DNA from: Micromonospora parathelypteridis
GTDB lineage: Bacteria > Actinomycetota > Actinomycetes > Mycobacteriales > Micromonosporaceae
Assembly: GCF_014201145.1 (NCBI RefSeq)
Contig: NZ_JACHDP010000001.1
Span: 1,178,001-1,242,000, forward strand
Length of the DNA: 64,000 bases
Direction of reading: 5' to 3'
Position 1 is the first letter of the stretch, and each line of letters opens with the position of its first letter. Made by a program: the position numbers and the translations under genes. Of the stretch, positions 1-8,681 are shown piece after piece. Under the pieces are notes generated by a model, which was not told the origin of the DNA, did not search any database, and was given only the letters and a program-made list of their open reading frames with translations.

Positions 1-1077
<1,077 letters not shown>

Positions 1078-1339
1078 GTTTTCGGGCTCGCTCTCGGGGT
1101 CTGGAAGGCTGACTCGGGGCACGCGAAACGGCCGGCGGGCTCAAGGGCCCGACGGCGCGGGGCGGTTCAGCCTTCGCAGCGCAGCACCCAGCAAGTGTAC
1201 CGGGCGCCGCTGAGCGGCCCGCCCGGATTACCAATCAAGATCATCGGGTACCGGAACCGCTGTCCGGACCCCGTCCGGCACCAACGCGACGAAACGACAC
1301 ACAGACGACATTCATCGGCATACGGCGATCGGGGTCACC

Positions 1340-2260
1340 ATGGAACTCAACGAGCGGGCCGAAATCGACACCTCACAGGTCAACGACGTGGGCCGAGGTG
1401 GTGGATCCGGCGGCGGCCTCGGCATCCCGATCCCCGGTGGCGGCGGCCGGGGATCGCTGATCGGCATCGTGGTGGCCGTGCTCGTCGCGCTGCTCGGCGG
1501 CGGCTTCGGGCTCAATGCCATGACCAACGGCGACGACACGGGCCAGACCGGCGGCACCGACCTGGAGCAGGTGTGCTCACGCGACAACCCCCAGCGTCTT
1601 GAGGACCTGCGCTGCCGCAACACGCTCTACGTCAACAGCATCCAGGACTACTGGCAGAAGACGTACCCGGAGCTGGGCAACGCCAAGTACGAGCCGACCC
1701 AGACCAACTTCTTCCAGGCCGCGGTGAACACCGGCTGCGGCCAGGCCGACTCGGGTGTCGGCCCGTTCTACTGCCCCGCCGACCGGAACGTGTACATCGA
1801 TCTGAGCTTCTACGACGAGCTGGCGTCCCGGTTCGGCGCCAAGGGTGAGTTCGCCCAGCCCTACGTGCTCGCCCACGAATACGGTCACCACATCCAGAAC
1901 CTGCTCGGCACCAACGAGAAGGCCGGCCAGGGCGACCAGAGTGGCCCCCGCTCCGCCTCGGTGCGGCTGGAGTTGCAGGCCGACTGCTACGCCGGCGCCT
2001 GGGCCAAGCACGCCACCGAGAGCAAGGACAAGACCGGCCAGGAGCCGCTGTTCAAGTCGATCACCGCCAGCGACATCAGCGAGGCGGTGCAGGCCGCCGA
2101 GGCGATCGGTGACGACAGCATTCAGGAACGCTCCGGTGGGCAGGTCAACCCCGACCAGTTCACCCACGGCACCTCCGCGCAGCGACAGCGCTGGTTCCAG
2201 CAGGGCTACGACCGTGGCGACCCGAAGACCTGCGACACCTTCAACACCGACCAGCTCTAA
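1340..2260 (+). CDS. Neutral zinc metallopeptidase, YpfJ/KPN_02809 family
   Basis: Predicted membrane-anchored zinc peptidase of 306 residues. A short N-terminus (MELNERAEIDTSQV) leads through a Gly-rich stretch to a single membrane helix at about residues 38-60. The rest is one domain carrying the zinc-site motif HEYGHH at 179-184, followed by a conserved ELQADCYAGAW segment typical of this family. Substrate and physiological role are not established for the family. The gene stands alone between divergent and convergent neighbours, and a long inverted repeat lies just beyond its stop. The ATG at 1340 is preceded by a purine-rich CGGGG. Confidence 0.93.
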   Translation: MELNERAEIDTSQVNDVGRGGGSGGGLGIPIPGGGGRGSLIGIVVAVLVALLGGGFGLNAMTNGDDTGQTGGTDLEQVCSRDNPQRLEDLRCRNTLYVNSIQDYWQKTYPELGNAKYEPTQTNFFQAAVNTGCGQADSGVGPFYCPADRNVYIDLSFYDELASRFGAKGEFAQPYVLAHEYGHHIQNLLGTNEKAGQGDQSGPRSASVRLELQADCYAGAWAKHATESKDKTGQEPLFKSITASDISEAVQAAEAIGDDSIQERSGGQVNPDQFTHGTSAQRQRWFQQGYDRGDPKTCDTFNTDQL

Positions 2261-2305
2261 CCGGCGCCGCCCGTCAACGCCGCCCGCCGACGCCCCCGCC
2301 GACGT

Positions 2306-2382
2306 CGTCGATCATGGGGTTGTGGTGCCTGGTTCGGGAGGGTAAGCGGCCTTCGTCCACCACCACAACTCCATGATCGACG
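2306..2382. repeat. Long intergenic palindrome (family C), possible bidirectional terminator
   Basis: Two 22-nt arms, 2306-2327 and 2361-2382, are complementary at 21 of 22 positions; the remaining pair would be G-U in RNA. They enclose a 33-nt loop. The arms read GTCGATCATGGGGTTGTGGT in part. The element sits exactly between two convergent genes, so transcription termination is a natural role, but it has no clear U-tract. Its arms resemble no coding sequence here. Confidence 0.8.
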
Positions 2383-2405
2383 CGGGCGTGCGTGGACCGG
2401 AGTGG

Positions 2406-2771
2406 CTAGGTGAGGCGGGAGACCTGGTAGTGACTGATGTACCAGGTGTCTTCGAGCTGGCGCACGATCACGCTGAGGTTGACCGTCAGCGTCGGCCGGT
2501 CGGTGAAGCCGAAGTCGACCTCGAGATAGCCGAGGACCAGGTCGTCGGCGAGTCGCCGGGTCTCCCGGATGTCGTACGCGGCGGTCAGGCCGATCGGCTG
2601 CGCGGCGTAGTACGCGGCGACACCGTCCCGGCCGACGCTGTACGGGTGCAGACCCTGGAAGATCGCATCGTCGGTGAAGAGCGACGCGACGCGATCCGGC
2701 TCGTGGGCGTCGACCGCGGACCGCCACCGGTCGAGGACGGTACGCAGGATCTGAGCCTCGGCACTGGACAC
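2406..2771 (-). CDS. SnoaL-like / NTF2-fold protein (SgcJ/EcaC type)
   Basis: A 121-residue protein with the cone-shaped NTF2-like fold: an N-terminal helix with RWRSAVDAHEPDRVASLF, the DDAIFQGLHPYSVG segment, then antiparallel strands ending TWYISHYQVS. Members bind small hydrophobic ligands or act as isomerases, hydrolases or scaffolds, and the ligand cannot be read from sequence. The GTG at 2771 is preferred because GGGAG lies just upstream; a longer open frame continues but lacks this signal. It is the last gene of a four-gene minus-strand run and starts 38 bp after the preceding stop. Confidence 0.8.
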   Translation of the reverse strand: MSSAEAQILRTVLDRWRSAVDAHEPDRVASLFTDDAIFQGLHPYSVGRDGVAAYYAAQPIGLTAAYDIRETRRLADDLVLGYLEVDFGFTDRPTLTVNLSVIVRQLEDTWYISHYQVSRLT

Positions 2772-2809
2772 AACGATCTCCCTGGTCTCGCGGTCGGGTG
2801 AGTCACCGG

Positions 2810-3109
2810 TCACCGGGGCGGCTGACCGGGATCGTTCGGGTGCGGTGTCAGCGGGGTGACGGTCTCGCGCCGCCAGGCGCGCAGCGGCATCGACGCGAGG
2901 ACCACCTCCAGTTCGTCCGCGTCGCCGGCACGGAACAGCCCCCAGGTGCGCCACTCCCCCGGCGCCAGCGGCGGCCGCCACAGCCGCAGGAGGTTGCCCT
3001 GCGCCGTCAGCTCGGCCGAGCGTGCCGCCTCACGCCGGCGCATGTCGGCGACCCCGTCCTCCGACGTGCCCTCCGGCACCGTCGTCACCATGTCCACCAG
3101 AAACTCCAC
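2810..3109 (-). CDS. Muconolactone delta-isomerase-like protein
   Basis: A 99-residue protein of the muconolactone isomerase (ferredoxin-like alpha/beta barrel) family, recognised by its start MEFLVDMVTTVPEGT and the RLWRPPLAPGEWRTWGLF core. True members isomerise muconolactone in the beta-ketoadipate pathway, but no other catechol-pathway gene is nearby, so a different small-molecule role is likely. GTG start, with GGAG nine bases upstream. It lies between acVLRF1 and the SnoaL-like gene, all on the minus strand. Confidence 0.78.
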   Translation of the reverse strand: MEFLVDMVTTVPEGTSEDGVADMRRREAARSAELTAQGNLLRLWRPPLAPGEWRTWGLFRAGDADELEVVLASMPLRAWRRETVTPLTPHPNDPGQPPR

Positions 3110-3212
3110 GTGCCCATACTCCGGCCGCCAGCGCGGCCAGACCCCGGGAATCCGCTAATGCGCGCGGCCGTCCGCCCACAGCGCCCAAAACCAGTCGGCC
3201 GTCCGCCCGAGG

Positions 3213-3875
3213 TCAGTCGGCGCGCTCGGGTGCCGGGTCACGCAGCCGGATCCATACCGCCCGGGCCGCGCCCACCGCGCCGACCAGCACCGCGTGCCGA
3301 GGCTCCGGCACGTCGAGCAGCCGCTCGGCACGTAGCGGCACGAGCGGAGCCAACCGCCGGTCGGCCAGCACCGTGTCGACCGACCGCCGGTCACCGCCGC
3401 AGACCACCGCCGCCAACGCGGCGGCCTCCGGCAACAGCAGCCGTACGGCCAGCTCGGCCGCGTCACCCAACGCCGCCTTGGCCTGGTTGTCGCGCCGGCG
3501 GGCGAACCGCTGCTGCGACCATCCCCCTGCGGCGGTGCGCCCCTGCACGTACTGGCGGTCCACCTTGGACACCACGAGGTCGGCGCCCTCGGCCACGCCG
3601 ACGGCCACCGCGCCCTTGCGGGCCAGCAGCAGGCCGATCCGGCGGGGCACCATGGCAGAGGTCACGAACCCGGCGACGTCGACGCTGGCCGGCGACCCGG
3701 GTGGGGCGTACAGCTCGGCGGTGGACCCGTCGGGAGCGGCGAGCAGCAGCCCGTACTCCTGGGGGGTGGTGGTGGGCGGGCCGTGCCGGTCGGCGAAGCC
3801 CTCGACCCACCGGCCGACGCGGGCCGGGTCGACCTCGACCCACCGGCCGCCCCCGGCTGCGGGTCGACTGGTCAC
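3213..3875 (-). CDS. acVLRF1-type peptidyl-tRNA hydrolase (Vms1-like release factor)
   Basis: A 220-residue protein matching the actinobacterial Vms1-like release-factor family, a relative of eRF1 that is thought to release nascent chains from peptidyl-tRNA in ribosome rescue. The fold is seen in the strands EYGLLLAAPDG, IGLLLARKGAVAVGV and KVDRQYVQGR. A WSQQRF segment at about 119-124 corresponds to the GxxQ catalytic loop used by eRF1-like hydrolases. The C-terminus carries VCGGDRRSVDTVL. The GTG at 3875 is chosen because the longer frame to 3926 only reads through a tandem repeat. It is 88 bp after the LysE-type gene. The family assignment is from remembered family features, not a search. 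Confidence 0.78.
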   Translation of the reverse strand: MTSRPAAGGGRWVEVDPARVGRWVEGFADRHGPPTTTPQEYGLLLAAPDGSTAELYAPPGSPASVDVAGFVTSAMVPRRIGLLLARKGAVAVGVAEGADLVVSKVDRQYVQGRTAAGGWSQQRFARRRDNQAKAALGDAAELAVRLLLPEAAALAAVVCGGDRRSVDTVLADRRLAPLVPLRAERLLDVPEPRHAVLVGAVGAARAVWIRLRDPAPERAD

Positions 3876-3888
3876 CGCCCGACCGTAC

Positions 3889-3962
3889 GGCACGGCGGGC
3901 CCGACCGGGCCCGCGGGCGACCGCACGGCACGGCGGGCCCGGCCGGACCCGCGGGCGACCGC
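3889..3962. repeat. Two-copy tandem direct repeat, 38-bp period
   Basis: Copies at 3889-3924 and 3927-3962 match at 34 of 36 positions (GGCACGGCGGGCCCG...). The pair fills the gap between the LysE stop codon and the acVLRF1 start almost exactly. It looks like a local duplication and creates a spurious upstream GTG for the downstream gene. Confidence 0.8.
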
Positions 3963-4589
3963 TCAGGGCCGCAGCAGCGCGGCCACCGCCAGCGCGGCGA
4001 TCAGAGCGCTGGAGACCAGGCCGGTGACCAGCCGGCCGCGCGGCCCGGTCAGCGCCCGACCGACGACGGTGCCACCGCCGGCGATCAGCAGCTGCCAACT
4101 CGCCGACGCCAGGAACACACCCGCCACGAAGAGCGCCGCGGAGCCCTCGTCGGCGGTGTCCCGACGGCCAAGCACCAGCGCGGCGAAGTAGAGCACCGTC
4201 GTCGGGTTCAGCAGGGTCAGCCCGAGTACCGCCGCAAAGGCCCGCCCGGGAGTGCTCAGACCCCGGCCGACGGGTGTCGTCGACGTCTGCCGCGAACGGT
4301 GGGCGTACCAGGTCCGCCACAGGCCATGCGCGGCGAGACCCAACAGGACCGCGGCGGCGACCACCCGCAGCGGCCCGGCGACCGGCGCGACGATCCCGGC
4401 CAGGCCCGCGCCGCCGAGCGCGGCGACCGCCGCGTAGAGCCCGTCGGCCGTCGCCACCGCGAGCGCCGCGGCCGCACCGACCCGAAACGAGGTACGAGCA
4501 CTGAGCCCCAGGATGAGGATCGCGATCGCGCCGACGGGGATGGCGACGCCGTAGCCGGCGACGAGACCGGCGAGGAACGCGCCGCTCAC
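3963..4589 (-). CDS. LysE/RhtB family exporter
   Basis: A 208-residue inner-membrane protein with about six hydrophobic segments. It opens with the family-typical GLVAGYGVAIPVGAIAILI and carries the conserved LLNPTTVLYFAALV near the middle, just after a polar cytoplasmic loop (RSRQTSTTPVGRG). LysE/RhtB proteins export amino acids or related small metabolites; the substrate is not predictable. GTG start at 4589. It is the first gene of a minus-strand run with acVLRF1 downstream, and a repeat-rich gap lies upstream. Confidence 0.88.
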   Translation of the reverse strand: MSGAFLAGLVAGYGVAIPVGAIAILILGLSARTSFRVGAAAALAVATADGLYAAVAALGGAGLAGIVAPVAGPLRVVAAAVLLGLAAHGLWRTWYAHRSRQTSTTPVGRGLSTPGRAFAAVLGLTLLNPTTVLYFAALVLGRRDTADEGSAALFVAGVFLASASWQLLIAGGGTVVGRALTGPRGRLVTGLVSSALIAALAVAALLRP

Positions 4590-4790
4590 GACGACGGGTG
4601 CCGGATCAAAGCGACCCCGGGCACGGTGCGCTGTCGACGCACGGCGGTGGCCGCACGGACAGAAACCTGCTTCGGGTACGCCTCAATCACCCCGTCATCC
4701 TGGTCACCGCAGCCCCACCCCCGCCACCAAATTTCCCGCACCCCGCACCCGCACCCCGCACTCCTGCGCCCCGCCCGCCTCCATCGCCAT

Positions 4791-4864
4791 GATCGACACC
4801 AGGTCGGCGATGTGGGGGCATCCGGACAGCGCGACACCCCCACATCGGCGACCTCGTGTCGATC
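4791..4864. repeat. Long intergenic palindrome (family B, copy 1)
   Basis: Arms 4791-4818 and 4837-4864, 28 nt each, pair at 26 of 28 positions around an 18-nt loop. The arms carry GATCGACAC and CGATGTGGGGG. A second member with the same core lies at 35691-35770. It occupies the 650-bp gap between the LysE-type and sufT genes, beside the heptamer array. Confidence 0.82.
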
Positions 4865-4932
4865 ACGCCCACCTCAACCGTCGCGCGCGGGCCTCGCCCG
4901 ACCCGACCACCCCGGCGGGCCTGACCGGCCTG

Positions 4933-5064
4933 CCACGCCCCACGCCCCACGCCCTCGCCCCACGCCCCACGCCCCACGCCCCACGCCCCACGCCCCACGC
5001 CCCACGCCCCACGCCCCACGCCCCACGCCCCACGCCCCACGCCCCACGCCCCACGCCCCACGCC
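4933..5064. repeat. Heptamer tandem array CCACGCC (about 18 units)
   Basis: Eighteen perfect CCACGCC units plus one 6-base unit (CTCGCC at 4954-4959) run head to tail. The period of 7 is not a multiple of three, so the array is not a protein repeat. It abuts the 76-bp palindrome at 5065 with no gap. An array of a different heptamer has the same arrangement at 13217. Open frames through this region are artefacts of the array. Confidence 0.95.
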
Positions 5065-5140
5065 AAGATCGTGCTCGATCCTGGAAGTAGTGGGGTCAGA
5101 CACGCGGGATACCACTAGATCCAGGATGTTGCGCGATCTT
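5065..5140. repeat. 76-bp palindromic element (family A, copy 1)
   Basis: Begins AAGATCGTGCTCGATCC and ends GCGCGATCTT, with imperfect complementary halves. It is 76 bp long, the same as the copy at 13294-13369, with 70 of 76 identical bases. It follows the heptamer array directly and lies just beyond the suf terminator. Confidence 0.88.
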
Positions 5141-5169
5141 GCGGGCAAAGCAAGGTCGGTCTAGGCGCG

Positions 5170-5213
5170 AAAAGCATCGAGCGCGACGCCCCCAACCGGG
5201 GCGTCGCGCTCGA
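5170..5213 (-). terminator. Intrinsic terminator of the suf operon
   Basis: Perfect 16-bp stem (arms 5177-5192 and 5198-5213) with a 5-nt loop. On the minus strand it is followed within four bases by TTTT (5170-5173). It lies 24 bp past the sufT stop, so it ends the leftward suf transcript. Confidence 0.9.
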
Positions 5214-5236
5214 CGGGCAGGGCCGACCAGGTCGGC

Positions 5237-5707
5237 TCAGACGTTGAAGCCGAGGGAGCGGAGCTGGTCCCGACCCTCATCGGTGATCTTGTCCGGGCCC
5301 CATGGCGGGAGCCACACCCAGTTGATCCGGATGTCGTTGACCAGGCCGCCGCCGGGGCCGGTGGTGAGCGCCTGCCGGGCCTGGTCCTCGATGACGTCGG
5401 TCAACGGACAGGCCGCCGAGGTGAGCGTCATGTCCAGGGTGGCGACGTTCTCGTCGTCGACGTGCACGCCGTACACCAGGCCCAGGTCGACCACGTTGAT
5501 GCCGAGCTCGGGGTCGACGACGTCCTTCATCGCTTCCTCGATGTCGGCGATCATGGCCTTGCTGACGCCGCCCGCCGGGGTACCGGCCTCGGGCGTCGCG
5601 ACACCGTCGGGCGTCACGGCGTCGGTCGGTGCGACGGCGTCGGTCTGCGCCACGACGGCGTCACCAGCCTCCGGCGTTGCTGCAGTAGCCGTGTTCTCGC
5701 TGCTCAT
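5237..5707 (-). CDS. sufT: SufT, DUF59/MIP18-type Fe-S assembly factor
   Basis: A 156-residue iron-sulfur maturation factor. The first 48 residues are a low-complexity Ala/Thr/Pro tail with repeated TDAV and PEAG pieces. The DUF59 domain follows, with KDVVDPELGINVVDLGLVY and the conserved cysteine in TSAACPLTD, and ends GPDKITDEGRDQLRSLGF. SufT-type proteins support Fe-S cluster insertion when demand is high. The ATG at 5707 has GGAGGG eight bases upstream; the longer frame lacks a signal. It is the last gene of the suf operon, 76 bp after sufU and followed by the intrinsic terminator. Confidence 0.93.
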   Translation of the reverse strand: MSSENTATAATPEAGDAVVAQTDAVAPTDAVTPDGVATPEAGTPAGGVSKAMIADIEEAMKDVVDPELGINVVDLGLVYGVHVDDENVATLDMTLTSAACPLTDVIEDQARQALTTGPGGGLVNDIRINWVWLPPWGPDKITDEGRDQLRSLGFNV

Positions 5708-5783
5708 GCCGTCCCTCCGTTTCGCTTCATGACGCCACGAGGCATCATCGCGCTGCAACAATGATTCGCTCGCTGACGCTCAC

Positions 5784-6257
5784 TCATGCCTTTACCTCCG
5801 GGCTCACGCCCACACCGGCGCGCGCCGCGGCGTCCTTGAAAGCCATCCACGGCAGCAGCGCGCACTTGACCCGGGCGGGGTAGCGGGCAACACCCGCGAA
5901 AGCCACCCCGTCACCGAGCACGTCCTCGTCCGGCGTGACCTGGCCACGTCCGGACATCAACTCCACGAACGCCTCGTGCACCTCGAAAGCTTCCCCGGCG
6001 CTCCGACCGCGCAGCAACTCGTGCAGCACGCTCGCCGAGGCCTGGCTGATCGAGCAGCCCATCCCGTCGTACGAGATGTCGTGCAGTACGTCACCGTCGG
6101 TGGCCACCCGGACGGTGACCTCGTCACCGCAGGTCGGGTTGACGTGGTGCGCCTCGGCGACCTGGTCACCCGAGTCGTCGGCGTCCCGCAGGCCACGCCC
6201 GTGGGGGCGCTTGTAGTGATCCAGGATGATTTCCTGGTAGAGCTGGTCGAGCTGCAT
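5784..6257 (-). CDS. sufU: SufU Fe-S scaffold / sulfur-transfer protein
   Basis: A 157-residue IscU-like zinc protein that accepts persulfide sulfur from SufS in Gram-positive SUF systems. The three conserved cysteines are visible in PTCGDEVTV, GMGCSISQASASVL and KCALLPWMAF. It starts MQLDQLYQEIILDHYKRP, the usual SufU opening. Its ATG shares one base with the sufS stop (TGATG), so translation is coupled and production with its partner desulfurase is linked. Confidence 0.95.
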   Translation of the reverse strand: MQLDQLYQEIILDHYKRPHGRGLRDADDSGDQVAEAHHVNPTCGDEVTVRVATDGDVLHDISYDGMGCSISQASASVLHELLRGRSAGEAFEVHEAFVELMSGRGQVTPDEDVLGDGVAFAGVARYPARVKCALLPWMAFKDAAARAGVGVSPEVKA

Positions 6258-7561
6258 CAGTCGAACACCTTCCGCACCTGCTCCAGACCGGTCACCAGAG
6301 AGTCGATCTCCTCGGTGGTGGTGTAGAGGTAGAACGAGGCCCGGGTCATCGCCGGGACGCCGAACCGGCTGCACACCGGCTTGGCGCAGTGGTGGCCCAC
6401 CCGCACCTGCACGCCGAGCGAGTCGAGCACCTGACCCACGTCGTGCGGGTGTACGTCACCGAGGGCGAACGAGATGGTGCCGCCCCGGCCGACCGGCACG
6501 GTTGGGCCGAAGATCCGCAGGTCCGGCACCGTCCCGAGGGCGTCCAGCGCGTACGCCGTCAGCTCCTTCTCGTGCCACTGGATGGCCCGCATCCCGATGC
6601 CGTTGAGGTAGTCGACCGCCGCACCGAGCGCGACCGCCTCGGCGATCGGAGGGGTGCCGGCCTCGAATCGGGCCGGTGGCGCGGCGAACGTCGAGCGGGC
6701 CATGGTGACCGTCTCGATCATCGAGCCGCCGCCGAAGACCGGTGGCATGGCCGCCAGCAGCTCGGCCCGGCCCCAGAGCACACCGATGCCGGTCGGGGCG
6801 AGCATCTTGTGACCGGTGAAGACGATGTAGTCGGCGTCCAGGTCGACCACGTCCATCGGCAGGTGCGGCACCGACTGCGAGCAGTCCAGCAGCAGCAGGG
6901 CCCCCACCTCGCGGACCCGCGCGGTGATGCGGGAGGTGGCGTTGACCGTGCCGAGGATGTTCGACACGTGCACCAGCGAGACGATCTTCGTCCGTTCGGT
7001 GACCAGGTCGTCCAGGCCCGACTCGTCCAGCCGGCCCTGATCCGTGACGGGGAACCAGCGCAGGGTCGCGCCGGTCCGCTCGCAGAGCAGCTGCCACGGG
7101 ACGATGTTGGAGTGGTGCTCCATCTCGGAGATCACCACCTCGTCGCCGGGGCCGAGCCGGAACCGGGGGTCAGCGTCCGGGCGCAGGGAGGCGTTGGAGA
7201 ACGCGTACGCCACGATGTTGATCGCCTCGGTGGAGTTCTTCGTGAACACCACCTCGTCCGGGCTCGGCGCGTTGATGAACGCGGCGACCTTGGCCCGCGC
7301 ACCCTCGTACGCCTCGGTGGCCTCGGTGCCCAGGGTGTGCACGGAGCGCGACACGTTGGCGTTGTGCCGCGCGTAGTGCTCGTCGAGCACGTCGAGCACC
7401 TGGCGGGGCTTGTGCGAGGTGTTGGCGCTGTCGAGGTAGACCAGCGGGTGCCCGTTGATCTCCCGCGACAGGATCGGGAAGTCGGCGCGCACCTGGGCCA
7501 CGTCGAAACGCGGCACGTCGTCGTACTGCGGCATCCCGGGTGGGATCGCGATGCTGGTCAT
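6257..7561 (-). CDS. sufS: SufS cysteine desulfurase
   Basis: A 434-residue PLP enzyme that removes sulfur from L-cysteine as an enzyme-bound persulfide, giving alanine. The PLP lysine sits in FTGHKMLAPTG and the catalytic cysteine in RVGHHCAKPVC. The N-terminal half has LDSANTSHKP and VVFTKNSTEAIN, typical of group II desulfurases. It lies between sufC (20 bp gap) and sufU (one-base overlap). All expected motifs are intact. Confidence 0.97.
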   Translation of the reverse strand: MTSIAIPPGMPQYDDVPRFDVAQVRADFPILSREINGHPLVYLDSANTSHKPRQVLDVLDEHYARHNANVSRSVHTLGTEATEAYEGARAKVAAFINAPSPDEVVFTKNSTEAINIVAYAFSNASLRPDADPRFRLGPGDEVVISEMEHHSNIVPWQLLCERTGATLRWFPVTDQGRLDESGLDDLVTERTKIVSLVHVSNILGTVNATSRITARVREVGALLLLDCSQSVPHLPMDVVDLDADYIVFTGHKMLAPTGIGVLWGRAELLAAMPPVFGGGSMIETVTMARSTFAAPPARFEAGTPPIAEAVALGAAVDYLNGIGMRAIQWHEKELTAYALDALGTVPDLRIFGPTVPVGRGGTISFALGDVHPHDVGQVLDSLGVQVRVGHHCAKPVCSRFGVPAMTRASFYLYTTTEEIDSLVTGLEQVRKVFD

Positions 7562-7581
7562 CTCGGCAGCGCCCCTCTCGC

Positions 7582-8355
7582 TCAGGCCTGGGCCGTGCCG
7601 GCCCCGGCGGCGTACCGCTCGTAGCCCTCGGCCTCGAGCTTGTCGGCCAGCTCCGGGCCGCCCTGCTCGACGATCCGGCCGGCCACGAAGACGTGCACGA
7701 AGTCCGGCTTGATGTAGCGCAGGATCCGGGTGTAGTGGGTGATCAGCAGCACGCCGGTGTCACCGGTGTCCCGGACCCGGTTGACGCCCTCGCTGACCAC
7801 GCGCAGCGCGTCCACGTCGAGGCCGGAGTCGGTCTCGTCGAGGATCGCGATCTTCGGCTTGAGCAGCTCCAGTTGGACGATCTCGTGCCGCTTCTTCTCA
7901 CCGCCGGAGAAGCCCTCGTTGACGTTGCGCTGGGCGAACGCCGGGTCCATCTGGAGTCGCTCCATGGCGCCGCGCAGCTCGCCGCCCCAGGTGCGCAGCT
8001 TCGGCGCCTCGCCGTCGATGGCGGTCTTCGCGGTACGCAGGAAGTTGGCCACCGAGACGCCGGGCACCTCGACCGGGTACTGCATGGCCAGGAAGAGGCC
8101 GGCGCGGGCGCGCTCGTCGACCGTCATGGCCAGCACGTCCTCGCCGTCGAGGGTCACCGTGCCGCCGGTGATCTCGTACTTCGGGTGACCGGCGATCGAG
8201 TACGCCAGGGTGGACTTGCCGGAGCCGTTCGGGCCCATGATGGCGTGGGTCTCACCGGACTTCACGGTCAGGTCGACGCCGGCCAGGATCGGCTTGAGCT
8301 CACCCTCGGGCAGCTTGACCGACACCTTCAGGTCGCGGATCTCCAGGGTGCTCAT
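7582..8355 (-). CDS. sufC: SufC Fe-S assembly ATPase
   Basis: A 257-residue cytosolic ABC ATPase that works with SufB and SufD to build clusters. Walker A GPNGSGKST, signature FSGGEKKR and Walker B AILDETDSGLD are present, including the SufC-typical DETDSGLD form. Its ATG overlaps the stop of the upstream Rieske gene (TAATG). It has no membrane partner, which separates it from transport ATPases. Confidence 0.97.
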   Translation of the reverse strand: MSTLEIRDLKVSVKLPEGELKPILAGVDLTVKSGETHAIMGPNGSGKSTLAYSIAGHPKYEITGGTVTLDGEDVLAMTVDERARAGLFLAMQYPVEVPGVSVANFLRTAKTAIDGEAPKLRTWGGELRGAMERLQMDPAFAQRNVNEGFSGGEKKRHEIVQLELLKPKIAILDETDSGLDVDALRVVSEGVNRVRDTGDTGVLLITHYTRILRYIKPDFVHVFVAGRIVEQGGPELADKLEAEGYERYAAGAGTAQA

Positions 8356-8681
8356 TATCGGGTCACTCCATTACTCGGCGTCAGGCTGAGGTAGATGTCG
8401 CCGTCGCGGACTTCGACGGGGTAGACGGGTACGGGTTCGGTGGCGGGCAGCCCGCTGGGTGCGCCGGTGCGCAGGTCGAAGCGCGAGCCGTGCAGCCAGC
8501 ACTCCAGCGTGCAACCGTCGACCTCGCCCTCGGAGAGGGCGACCGAGGCGTGCGAGCACTCGTCGTAGGCGGCGTAGAAGTTGCCGTCCTCGCCGTGCAC
8601 CAGGGCGATCGGGGTGCCGTCGACGTCCGCGCTGATCGCGGTGCCCTTCGGCACGTCCTCGGTGGAGCAGATGCGGATCAT
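8355..8681 (-). CDS. Rieske-type [2Fe-2S] ferredoxin in the suf operon
   Basis: A 108-residue Rieske protein without a signal peptide. The cluster ligands appear as CSH near residue 42 and CWLH near residue 62, with the spacing expected of dioxygenase-type Rieske ferredoxins. Its start overlaps the sufD stop (TGATG) and its stop overlaps the sufC start, so it is embedded in the operon. Annotators often call such proteins 3-phenylpropionate dioxygenase ferredoxin subunits, but the setting points to electron supply for, or a client of, the SUF machinery. The exact role is unknown. Confidence 0.93.
   Translation of the reverse strand: MIRICSTEDVPKGTAISADVDGTPIALVHGEDGNFYAAYDECSHASVALSEGEVDGCTLECWLHGSRFDLRTGAPSGLPATEPVPVYPVEVRDGDIYLSLTPSNGVTR

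Noticed and set aside
4933..5064. CRISPR-like array
   Set aside because: The units are contiguous heptamers with no spacers, and there are no cas genes.
4863..5066. Repetitive protein-like frames (Gly-Val-Gly-Arg-Gly-Ala-Trp type) through the heptamer array
   Set aside because: A 7-bp period creates repetitive open frames in every phase; there is no start signal or non-repeat domain.
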